DNA from: Bin52 sp965213935
GTDB lineage: Bacteria; Pseudomonadota; Alphaproteobacteria; Thalassobaculales; Thalassobaculaceae
Length of the DNA: 64,000 nucleotides
Direction: 5' to 3'
NCBI GenBank assembly: GCA_965213935.1
Contig: CBDCAO010000010.1
Location: 640,048-704,047 of the forward strand
Part shown: positions 44,959 to 52,616 of the stretch, piece by piece
How positions within the stretch are numbered: position 1 is the first letter of the stretch
Layout of the letters: the number at the start of each line of letters is the position of its first letter
Notes under the pieces: generated by a model
Database searches by the model: none
What the model was told of the DNA's origin: nothing
The model's input: only the letters and a program-made list of their open reading frames with translations
Program-made: the position numbers and the translations under genes

Positions 44959-45717
44959 CTATGGACGAGAAGACCGGTAAGAACATCTTGGGCGACCAAA
45001 GACGCGCCTGCCCGGCGTCGCCAAGAGCCGTGCCCATCCCTTCGGGCCTTGCAGGGCGGCATGGCCGAGCGGAAGGGACAGACGCAGCGGGTCGTCCGTG
45101 AGCGGCGCGAAGCCGAACCTCTCGTAGAAGCGTTTCGCGTCGTCATTCGCGGCATCCACGATCAGGGCGTGCATGTCTACGGCTTCGCCGGCAGCCACGG
45201 TCCGCTTGACCACATCGGCAAGAAGCAGGCGTCCGAGGCCGCGCCCGTGCGCAGATCGGTCGACCGCCAGCCGGCCGATCAGGGCGCAGGGCACCGGATG
45301 GCGCGGCAGTTTCCGCGATAGGTCATCGGGCAGTGAGGCCAGATCGATCGACAGGGCGCTCAGCGTGTAGAGGCCGAGGACGGTATCGGCGTCGCCGACG
45401 GTGCAGACGAAAACCCGGGCGATCCGGCGCCGGACGTCCTGGCCGGCCTGGCGTGCCAGATAGCGGTCCAATTCGGGAAGGCCGCAGGAAAAGGCCGCCC
45501 GGTCGTGCCGTCTGCCAAGCGGCTCGACAATGAGCGCATCCTGTAGGCGACGGTCAGAAAGCGAGCTTATTTGATGGAATCGTGCGTTTTCGCGCCGCCG
45601 GCTCCCGCCGTCCGCCGCCGCGTCGACTCCCGGGCCGCTCGGCTCGACCTCCTGACGGCGCGCGGCACGGCGCCGGTGACCGGGACGGGCCGGCGGCGTT
45701 GCGGGCAGGCCCGACAA
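44959..45717 (-). CDS. GNAT acetyltransferase toxin-like protein, abnormal start, no antitoxin
   Basis: From about residue 51 the frame is a TacT-type GNAT: ALIVEPLGRRHDRAAFSCG, ELDRYLARQAGQD, VFVCTVGDADTVLGLYTLSA, then the acetyl-CoA loop SAHGRGLGRLLLADVVKRT and FYERFGFAPL. Such toxins acetylate aminoacyl-tRNA. No ATG or GTG lies near the expected N-terminus; the frame opens only with a TTG at 45717 and an Arg-rich lead. The C-terminus also runs about 40 residues past the normal end. The DUF1778 antitoxin usually encoded upstream is absent. Probably a 5'-truncated orphan. Confidence 0.7.
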   Translation of the reverse strand: MSGLPATPPARPGHRRRAARRQEVEPSGPGVDAAADGGSRRRENARFHQISSLSDRRLQDALIVEPLGRRHDRAAFSCGLPELDRYLARQAGQDVRRRIARVFVCTVGDADTVLGLYTLSALSIDLASLPDDLSRKLPRHPVPCALIGRLAVDRSAHGRGLGRLLLADVVKRTVAAGEAVDMHALIVDAANDDAKRFYERFGFAPLTDDPLRLSLPLGHAALQGPKGWARLLATPGRRVFGRPRCSYRSSRP

Positions 45718-45736
45718 TCGGGTTCGGGGGAAATGC

Positions 45737-45753
45737 GGGGGGGGGGGGGGGGG
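45737..45753. repeat. Homopolymeric run of 17 G
   Basis: Seventeen consecutive G on the plus strand, just upstream of the GNAT frame and downstream of the broken AbiEii toxin. Such tracts slip during replication and can switch genes, but they are also a typical site of sequencing or assembly error. Confidence 0.9.
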
Positions 45754-45787
45754 CGCCCAGGCCCCGGTGCGACCGGGACTGCCGGAA

Positions 45788-46836
45788 TCAGATCCGGTTC
45801 GCTTCGGCCTCCGCGTCTCGCAGCCGGTCCACGATCCATGCGAACGCCGGCGCCTCGCCCAGGATCATGTCGCGCATGGCCCGGTAGTCCCGCGCGACGA
45901 CCGCATGCAGTTCGGGTTGCGGAACCAGCCGGAGCGATCCCGGAACCGCCTCCTCGAAACGCTTCCAGGCCTGCCGGAAGGCGACGAGATTGTGGCTCCG
46001 GACCGCGTCGAGCAGGACGGTATCGGCGAGCGCGGAGACGCCGGTCGCGGTCGCCGCGATCATGGCGGCGTCGTAGTAGTGGCGCGAGATCCGGTCCTTG
46101 TCCGTCGGCAGCCGCCCGGCGTCCCGGTAGCCGCAATGCAGGCCGTGCAGGATCAGGAGCTTCTCCCAGAAGGTCCGCTCGGGCGCGAGCGTCGCGACGT
46201 TGCCGACGCCGAACGGCCAGTCCGGCAGGTCGCTTGCGACATAGGGAGAGACGGCGCGGGTGACGCCGGGCTCCATGGCTGAGCGCGCGCCGGCCTCGAT
46301 CTTCACGCGCGGCGGCACATAGGCGGCGTCGCTGCCGGGATAGAGGGAGGGATACGCCACCAGGAGCGTCTGTCCGCCGGCGTCGTCCGGGTCGGCCTCA
46401 ATGGCGCATCCCTCTCCGCCAGCCTGCCGATCGTTGCCGTCAGGCCGGCCTTGAGGTCGCCGAGGACATAGCTGCTGCAGGCCTGTGCCAGTTCGTCGAA
46501 CAGCACGCTCCTGCGCTTGTTCGAAAGACCGGTCGCGATCGTCGGATCCCGGTCCCCGGCGAAGCCCAGGCCGTCGCGATGAACCACGAGATCGATGTCC
46601 TCCGAGAACCGCAGGATCAGCCCGAAGACCTTGGAGAGCGAGGTCCCGCCCTTGAACAGCAGCTGCGGGTGGCCGGCGGGCAGCCGGTTGAAAAGCGCCT
46701 CAAGGACGAGACAGACCCAGAAATCCTTCTCGATATAGCCCGACACGGTGTCGAGGCGGCGCGCCGCAGCGGCGAAGACGTCCTGCCGGTCCTGTTTCGG
46801 CAGGGCGAGAAAGGAGGCAAAGGCGTCCGTCGTCAT
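45788..46836 (-). pseudogene. AbiEii-type nucleotidyltransferase toxin, frameshifted
   Basis: The first part starts at the ATG at 46836 and shows the AbiEii fold: IEKDFWVCLVLEALF near 35-49, FKGGTSLSKVFGL with the GG-T/S-x-L-S motif at 63-68, and FSEDIDLVV at 78-85. After GLTATIGRLAE, near 46395-46410, the frame must change. The remainder (EADPDDAGG, LLVAYPSLYPG, YVPPRVKIEAGARSA, TFWEKLLILHGLHCG) continues in another frame to the stop at 45788. A single indel explains this. The toxin of this type IV pair is therefore inactive unless the sequence is wrong or slippage occurs. Confidence 0.85.
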
Positions 46837-47456
46837 GGCGCTGCCGCCCCTTCGCCCGCAATGTCGCGCGCGAGCGGCAGCGCCCAGCCGGGCAGGTCCC
46901 GCCGGTTGCGTCCAAGATCGCGTTTCGCCGCCTCGGGGAGGCAGCGCTTCAGGGCCGCGGCAACCCGCGCGTCGCGGGCGGCATCGGGACCGAGCCAGCG
47001 CAGCGCCTGGACCGCCGCCGCCGCCGGCCGGCCCGCCCAGCGCATGACGCGGGGTCCCGCGTGGCGGAAGCGGATCGTCCCGCCGTCGATCCCGACCGTG
47101 CGCGTGGCACCGTCGGTCACATAGCCGTCCCGGGCCGGCACCGCATTGGTCAACCCGAGCCGGTGTGCGGCGGTGGCGCCGTCGGGCATGATCCGGATGC
47201 CGTCTCGCCGCGCCAGCGCGGCGACCGCGGCGTCGAGGTCGACCGGCGCGGGCCGCTTCAGCACGGCGCTGGTCCGCGGCAGGTCGTAGAGCCCCCTGCC
47301 GGCGCGGCGCAGCCGGCCGGCCCGGACGAGACGCGAGAGCGCCTGGTCGACGGCCTCCCGGCTGCCGAGGTCCAGGAAGTCCTTCGGCGTGCATACCCAC
47401 CGGCCGCGCCCATGCGCGTTCACCCGCTTCATGATTGCCTCGGCCACGCCGGTCAT
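46833..47456 (-). CDS. AbiEi-type antitoxin / DUF6088 transcriptional regulator
   Basis: A 207-residue protein from the ATG at 47456, with GGAG 9 nt upstream. The N-terminal winged helix is visible: DFLDLGSREAVDQALSRLVRAGRLRRAGRGLYDLPR. The C-terminal part has AAHRLGLTNAVPARDGYVTDG and TIRFRHAGPRVM, as in AbiEi antitoxins that repress the operon and counter the nucleotidyltransferase toxin. It overlaps the toxin start by 4 nt. The antitoxin is intact while the toxin is broken. Confidence 0.85.
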   Translation of the reverse strand: MTGVAEAIMKRVNAHGRGRWVCTPKDFLDLGSREAVDQALSRLVRAGRLRRAGRGLYDLPRTSAVLKRPAPVDLDAAVAALARRDGIRIMPDGATAAHRLGLTNAVPARDGYVTDGATRTVGIDGGTIRFRHAGPRVMRWAGRPAAAAVQALRWLGPDAARDARVAAALKRCLPEAAKRDLGRNRRDLPGWALPLARDIAGEGAAAP

Positions 47457-47489
47457 CGGATGGGTCTCCACGGGTTCGTTTCTGTCAGA

Positions 47490-47518
47490 AATTATAGTTA
47501 TAATTCCTGCCGGATCAA
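47490..47518 (-). promoter_or_regulatory. Promoter and palindromic operator of the AbiE operon
   Basis: A perfect palindrome AATTATA-GT-TATAATT (47490-47505) covers a consensus -10 TATAAT (minus strand, 47496-47491), about 35 nt before the antitoxin ATG. A -35 TTGATC lies at 47518-47513 with 16-nt spacing. An AT-rich palindrome over the -10 fits autorepression by the AbiEi antitoxin. Confidence 0.6.
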
Positions 47519-47563
47519 TCATGCGTTGGCAGGACCGCGAGGCAGCGCCCATCGGCTGCCGGT

Positions 47564-48901
47564 TCATTCCGCACCGATGTCGATGCGCTCGCCCCAGGGC
47601 TCGCGGTTCCAGGCCGGCGGCGGGCTCCCCCAATTTGCCCAGACCACCGGAAAGTCCGGCTCCGTCTCGGGATAGCGCGAGCACTCCATGTCGGTGAGGT
47701 AGAGGCAGACGCCCGGCTGGATGTCGCGCTCCTCCAGCCATTCGAAGCCCGGCCGGAAGTCGGTACCGCCCCTGCCCTTGACCGTTATCTCCTCGGGAAG
47801 GTCGCCGGCGGCGTATTCGGCGGCATCCCGCACCGCGGTGTCGACCTGGAGCAGGATGACGCGCTCCGGTTCGACCTCCGTGGCGACCTCGCGCACCTCC
47901 GACCAGAACGCGGCCAGCGTGTCGGGATCGAGCGAGCCCGAGGTGTCGATGATGACGGCGATGGCGTTGATTCCTTCCGAGCGGATCGACGGCAGGTAGA
48001 GGCCGCTGTCGATGAAGCGCCGGTTGGGCACGCTCCAGCTGTAGTCGCGCTTCGCGGCGTCGGTCATGTGGCGGCGGAGCAGTGTTCTCCAGTCGATCCC
48101 GGAGGCATGGGCGCCGCGCACGGTCTCCTCGACGGCGCCCGGCATCCGGCCTTCCGCCCTGGCGAGGCTCGTGGCCTGGTGCATGGCCTCGTCCCAGGCC
48201 TGTTCCTCGGCGGCGATATCGCTTGCGGAGGGGGCGTCGTCGCTGTTGCCGTCTTCGGCGCCGCTGGCCGGCGCGTCCATGACCTCGCCGGTGCCGGCGG
48301 GATCGTAGCTCGACGGCGGGTTGCCAGTGCCATCCTGTCCGGGATTGTCCAGTTCCGGGAGGGCATTGGCTGGGTCGCCAGCGTCAGCGCCATTGCCGCT
48401 CTCGGGCGAGCCATCGTCTGCATCCGCGCCGGCGCCACTGGCGTCACTGCCACCGGGCGACGGATTGCCGTCATCGCCGGCCTTGTCCGGCTCGGGTTCC
48501 GGCAGCCGGTCATAGGCCTGCTCGACGCTCATCCCGTCCCACGCCTCCGCGTCGGGCGGCAGGGCGAAGCCGGCATCGCGCAGCAGGCCGTGCGTGACCA
48601 GTTGGGAGGCGCGCTGCCAGCGTTCCGCGTCGCGCTCGCCGCGCCGCGTGTGGTGCTTGAGCGCGCAGGCCAGAACCACACGGGCAATCGCCGTTTCGAT
48701 GAGGTGGGCATCGGTCTCAGCGACCCAGTCCGGCGCATAGCGGATTTCGCGCCCGTCGCTCGCCAGCGTCTCGCGGCCGGCATCGGCGCGGATCGGCAGC
48801 CGGAGCGCCAGGCTTCCGAAGAAAGGCTGTTCGCGCAGCAGCGCCGTCACGCAGCGGCTGACCCGCTCAACCGATTCCCGGTGCATGTGCCCGGCCATCA
48901 C
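47564..48901 (-). CDS. VWA-like protein of the DUF2201 putative metallopeptidase family, zinc motif lost
   Basis: A 445-residue protein. The N-terminal DUF2201-like domain aligns with putative metallopeptidases, but the HEVLH-type zinc site reads RVVLA at residues 74-78 (context ARVVLACALKHH), so catalysis is unlikely. A 110-residue acidic Gly/Asp/Ser linker follows. The C-terminal VWA domain keeps the MIDAS set: VIIDTSGSLD, GRGGTDFRP and YLTDMEC. Family members usually work beside a MoxR-type AAA ATPase, not found here. It overlaps the upstream small gene by 4 nt. Confidence 0.82.
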   Translation of the reverse strand: MMAGHMHRESVERVSRCVTALLREQPFFGSLALRLPIRADAGRETLASDGREIRYAPDWVAETDAHLIETAIARVVLACALKHHTRRGERDAERWQRASQLVTHGLLRDAGFALPPDAEAWDGMSVEQAYDRLPEPEPDKAGDDGNPSPGGSDASGAGADADDGSPESGNGADAGDPANALPELDNPGQDGTGNPPSSYDPAGTGEVMDAPASGAEDGNSDDAPSASDIAAEEQAWDEAMHQATSLARAEGRMPGAVEETVRGAHASGIDWRTLLRRHMTDAAKRDYSWSVPNRRFIDSGLYLPSIRSEGINAIAVIIDTSGSLDPDTLAAFWSEVREVATEVEPERVILLQVDTAVRDAAEYAAGDLPEEITVKGRGGTDFRPGFEWLEERDIQPGVCLYLTDMECSRYPETEPDFPVVWANWGSPPPAWNREPWGERIDIGAE

Positions 48902-49386
48902 GCCGCCTCCCGCACGGGCTCGACGGCGGTCTCGGCCACAGGTGCGAAATACCCCGCGAACCGCTCCTTCAGCGCATCCGCCTCGCGCTTGACGCTCGCG
49001 CGGGCCACAGGGTCGAAACTCTTCGACGGCCTGAGCGCATTCGGCTCGACGCTGGCGATCCTGTCCTTCACCTGGCTGCAGAGTTGCGCCAGGGTCTCGT
49101 CGCCGAAGATGTTGAGCCTTGGCACGATGTCGACCAGATCGCGGATATTGCCGATCATCGAGTCGCGGAATACCAGCGGCTTGCCCTCACCGTCCTCGCG
49201 CAGCCGCTCCGAGACCCGCTCGACCGCCGCTTGGGTCTGGGCACGCGGAGCGAGGCAGGCGGGCCCGATGGCTTCGTCAAGTTCGCGGTCTCGTCCGGTT
49301 TGGTCCGCGATGCCGAGCTTTCGCTCGGCGATGGTGTCGCCATTCGAACGTGGCGGTTCCTGCTGGGGCCGGCCCGCGTTCGACAA
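48898..49386 (-). CDS. Uncharacterised protein, possibly C-terminal part of a DUF3150-like protein
   Basis: A 162-residue frame. The conserved-looking core is FRDSMIGNIRDLVDIVPRLNIFGDETLAQL with a helical Arg/Glu-rich surround, reminiscent of DUF3150-type proteins found next to VWA/MoxR pairs. The first 40 residues are weakly structured and may not be native, so the gene may be 5'-truncated at the junction with the divergent ATPase gene. Translational coupling to the VWA gene (4-nt overlap) suggests a shared complex. Confidence 0.5.
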   Translation of the reverse strand: MSNAGRPQQEPPRSNGDTIAERKLGIADQTGRDRELDEAIGPACLAPRAQTQAAVERVSERLREDGEGKPLVFRDSMIGNIRDLVDIVPRLNIFGDETLAQLCSQVKDRIASVEPNALRPSKSFDPVARASVKREADALKERFAGYFAPVAETAVEPVREAA

Positions 49387-49519
49387 CCGGTCGCGCCCGC
49401 TTGAGCGAACCTGTCATGTGAAGAGCCGAGTGAGTTGTCCGTGCAGGTTCGGGTCTTCTGAGGAAGGGGCTCGGCAATAGCCACTGCTGACCGAACAATT
49501 TGCAAGTATTACCTGCAAT

Positions 49520-50704
49520 ATGTTGACCGCCAGGCTACGGTGGGCCATGACCGAGCGCGAGATTGCGTCCTGCCTGGTCGCGTTGTTCGAGCAGCACCCG
49601 TTCGTCACGGTGACTGGACCGCGGCAGTCCGGCAAGACCACGCTCTGCCGCGCCGCCTTCCCGCATCTCGACCATGTCAATCTGGAAGCGCCGGATCAGC
49701 GGGAATTCGCGGAGTCCGATCCGAGGGGGGTTCTTGCGCGGCTTGGCGAAGGGGCCATCCTGGATGAAATCCAGCGTGTGCCCGATCTCCTGTCCTACCT
49801 GCAGGTTCTGGCCGACGAGGCAGGCCGGAACAGCCTCTTCGTTCTGACCGGAAGCGAGCAGTTCCGGCTCTCCGACGCCATGAGCCAGTCGCTTGCCGGG
49901 CGCACGGCCTTGCTTCGCCTGCTGCCCTTCTCGCTGGTCGAACGGCGCCAGACCGGCGCGAGCGACGGTATCGACGACATTCTGTATTCCGGATTCTATC
50001 CCCGGATTCACGACCGGAAGCTCGAGCCCCGGCAGGCGCTTGGCGACTATTTCGAGACCTACGTCGAACGCGACGTACGCAGGATCGGCGAGATCCGGAA
50101 TCTCGCAAACTTCCGCAGGTTTGTCCGCCTGTGCGCCGGGCGCGTCGGACAACTGGCCAATCTCTCGTCCCTGGGCGCGGATGCCGGAGTGTCTCACACC
50201 ACGGCAAGCCATTGGCTCACGGTCCTGGAGACAAGCTACGTCGTGTTCCGGCTCCCGCCGTTTCACGCCAATATCCGCAAGCGGCTGGTCAAGTCGCCGA
50301 AGATCTACTTCTACGATGTCGGGCTGGCGAGCCACCTCATCGGCATCGAACATGCCGGACAGATCGCCACCCACCCGCTTCGCGGGCCGCTGTTCGAGAA
50401 TGCCGTCGTGGTAGAGGCGCTCAAGCACCGGTTCAATCGGGGCCTCCGATCCAACCTGTCCTTTTTCCGGGACAGCCGCGGTCTTGAGTGTGACCTGCTG
50501 TATGAGAATGGCCACGGCATGGCGGCCATGGAGATCAAGTCTGGTGCGACGGTCGTTTCCGACTGGTTTGATTCGCTCAACCGGGTCGCGAAAGAGCTTC
50601 CGGAAATCGCCACCAGGGCTGTTGTCTATGGTGGTGCGGATCGACAATCCCGGCGGGACGGAGAGGTGGTTCCTCTGACCGACCTGAGCGAATTGCTCGA
50701 GTGA
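49520..50704 (+). CDS. AAA ATPase with C-terminal DUF4143 nuclease-fold domain
   Basis: The product has 394 residues from an ATG at 49520; a second ATG at 49547 (MTEREIAS) is equally plausible. Walker A is GPRQSGKTT, Walker B region AILDEIQRVPDLLSYLQVL and sensor FVLTGSEQF. The DUF4143 part includes YFETYVERDVRRIGEIRN, FYDVGLASHLIG, GPLFENAVVVEALKH and ECDLLYENGHGMAAMEIKSG, the last resembling the D-E-x-K core of PD-(D/E)XK nucleases. Common in mobile and defence regions; function unproven. The next frame begins at its stop. Confidence 0.9.
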   Translation: MLTARLRWAMTEREIASCLVALFEQHPFVTVTGPRQSGKTTLCRAAFPHLDHVNLEAPDQREFAESDPRGVLARLGEGAILDEIQRVPDLLSYLQVLADEAGRNSLFVLTGSEQFRLSDAMSQSLAGRTALLRLLPFSLVERRQTGASDGIDDILYSGFYPRIHDRKLEPRQALGDYFETYVERDVRRIGEIRNLANFRRFVRLCAGRVGQLANLSSLGADAGVSHTTASHWLTVLETSYVVFRLPPFHANIRKRLVKSPKIYFYDVGLASHLIGIEHAGQIATHPLRGPLFENAVVVEALKHRFNRGLRSNLSFFRDSRGLECDLLYENGHGMAAMEIKSGATVVSDWFDSLNRVAKELPEIATRAVVYGGADRQSRRDGEVVPLTDLSELLE

Positions 50705-51325
50705 ATGGAAGATCGGAGGGAATCCCGATGGGCGCAACTTCCAGTGTACCGCTCCACAGGAGGCCGAAGTGTTCTGGCCTCGATACCGATTACCGATTAC
50801 CCGGCAACGATTTACTATGCTTTCAATCAGAGCGAGATTGCGCAGGAAGAGATCAGTTCGACTGGATGGGCTACTTTCTTGCAGGCAGTGATCATGGCAG
50901 GTTATGCTGTCGCCGGCACTTGGTCCATGCGCACTGAGAAGCCCGGTCGAATGATCGCGTTCGGCACAAATGCCCTTGCCAACTCCGTCGCCTTGGTGTG
51001 CCGCAAGGGACAAGATGGCGCCGACACAATTGGCCGCGCCGAGTTTGTGGGAGCTCTCAAACGGGAACTTCCGCCGGCAGTGGCTGAGCTGCTAAAGGTC
51101 AGCATCTCCCCGGCTGACATGCCACAATCGGCTATCGGCCCGGGCATGGGCGTCTTCAGCCGGTGTGAGTCTGTGCTGGAAGCCGACGACAGCCCGATGA
51201 CGGTGAAGACCGCGCTGCGGCTCATCAACCGTGAACTCGATGAGTATCTGGGCGGGTACCTGCCCAGGTACCCTGCCGCCAGTTCGGAGTGCGTGCTGAT
51301 GTATCCTCAAGGGCAGTGCAGGTAG
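50705..51325 (+). pseudogene. Fragment of a DUF1156-containing DNA methylase
   Basis: The 206-codon frame has no family match in its first 28 residues. From DYPATIYYAFNQSE to INRELDEYLG it follows the interior of DUF1156 adenine-specific methylases: STGWATFLQAVIMAGYAVAG, W-S-M-R-T-E, GTNALANSVALVCR, SPADMPQSAIGPGMGVFSR. Intact proteins have about 900-1000 residues with the methylase motif upstream, so only some 155 residues survive. The end is again unrelated. In complete loci this methylase travels with a DUF499 ATPase and a helicase, none of which is here. Confidence 0.8.
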
Positions 51326-51327
51326 CC

Positions 51328-52314
51328 ATGACAGATCGCAAACCGGATCCTGTGACCGGGGAAACGGTAGCAGGTCGGATCAAGCGGACTGCTGCGACCG
51401 TCGGAGCGTCGGTCGAGGCGGTGACGGACACAGCTGCCACCGCTGTCGGTGCTGGCGCTACGCGCGCCGCCGGGGACCTCGCTGCCGCCAGGACGGTTGC
51501 CGCGGAAAAGGGTGGCGCTCTCGTCCGGTCGGGAGCGTCCGGCATTGCGGCCGGGATCGGCGTGGCCAGTGAAACCCTGACCGGTTTCGCCGAGAATCTG
51601 GACTGGAGCACCATCGACCCCACCAGATACCTCTATGCCGGCACCAGAGGCGTCAGCAGGAGCCTGGAGGAGGCCCGGCTCGTGTGGGAGTCGATTCCGG
51701 AACAGCTTCGTGCTCTCGGCCCGGAGGAAGTGGCCAAGCGTCTCGATGGTTTCGACTGGAGCCATATCGTTCCCCACAGCAAGGGTGGCGGCAATGAGGC
51801 GGCGAACGGGATATTCGAGTTTGCCGGACTGAACCGGAGCCGGGGCGTGGAGCAGATGACCGGGGCCGAGATCGAGGCGGCGGCCAGGGTTCTCTCGGAG
51901 GCGGCGTTTGTCGCCGCGCTCGAGAAAGTGGCGTCGCGGGTATTTGTCGGCGCCGCGGTCGGCGCTGCCGTAGCCTGCGTAGTCTCGGGTCTGGAATACG
52001 GTCTCGCATATCAACGAGACGAGATCACCCGGGAGGAGATGTATCGGCGCCTGGGCCGTGCGGTGGCCGCATCCGCAGGCGCCGGTGCAGCAATATCCGG
52101 CGTTATGGCCGTTGTCGCTTTGGCGTTCCCCGCCCTCATCCCCCTTGCGGCGCCCCTGATGGTGCCGCTGGGGGTCCTGGGCTTCTGCGCCGTTGGCGGC
52201 AAGGTCGTCCGCCTCGGGAAGGGGTGGTACCAACTGTATCGAGAGGTTTCTGATATCCGGCTCCCTGACGACATGCTGCCGGTCCGGAAACTGCCAACTC
52301 CCAAAGCTGTCTGA
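51328..52314 (+). CDS. Membrane protein with an HNH-like nuclease motif
   Basis: A 328-residue protein from the ATG at 51328. Residues 1-85 are Ala/Gly-rich and amphipathic. Residues 143-173 read as an HNH-type core: D-W-S-H-I-V-P, S-K-G-G-G-N, N160, and L-N-R-S-R-G, matching D-H-I-x-P...S-x-G-G-x-N...N...N-x-x-x-G of HNH nucleases. Residues about 203-224, 247-270 and 271-291 are hydrophobic, probably membrane helices with glycine-zipper features. No immunity or partner gene is identified. It could be an effector of a defence system or a toxin; this is inference. Confidence 0.65.
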   Translation: MTDRKPDPVTGETVAGRIKRTAATVGASVEAVTDTAATAVGAGATRAAGDLAAARTVAAEKGGALVRSGASGIAAGIGVASETLTGFAENLDWSTIDPTRYLYAGTRGVSRSLEEARLVWESIPEQLRALGPEEVAKRLDGFDWSHIVPHSKGGGNEAANGIFEFAGLNRSRGVEQMTGAEIEAAARVLSEAAFVAALEKVASRVFVGAAVGAAVACVVSGLEYGLAYQRDEITREEMYRRLGRAVAASAGAGAAISGVMAVVALAFPALIPLAAPLMVPLGVLGFCAVGGKVVRLGKGWYQLYREVSDIRLPDDMLPVRKLPTPKAV

Positions 52315-52616
52315 TTCGCTGTCCTTGTCGCAGCATGAGAAGCCGCCGACGGCGAGATATTCCAAAGGTCGATAGCAAAGCGGAAGTTCACGAAGACGCT
52401 GTGCATGACCGGCTAACGAATGACCATAAATGACGAATGAACACACCGGCAGGACGATCAAGATTGTTATACGAGCCTCTTGCAAATCAGCGGGCCCACG
52501 CGATTTCCGGGCCCTGAACGGGGGCGATTTTCGGAAAGAGAGGGGACACGGGGACCGCCCAGTGGTCTGTTGGAGTTGCTAAAGCCACAACATACTGACA
52601 AAACGCAGTCTCCCCG
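52315..52616. other. Spacer between the HNH-like gene and the IS transposase
   Basis: 302 bases with no gene. It should include the left end of the insertion sequence, but no terminal inverted repeat could be matched by eye to the region after 53747. Confidence 0.35.

Noticed and set aside
49535..51013. 492-codon minus-strand frame
   Set aside because: Antisense to the DUF4143 ATPase, which has clear Walker and C-terminal motifs.
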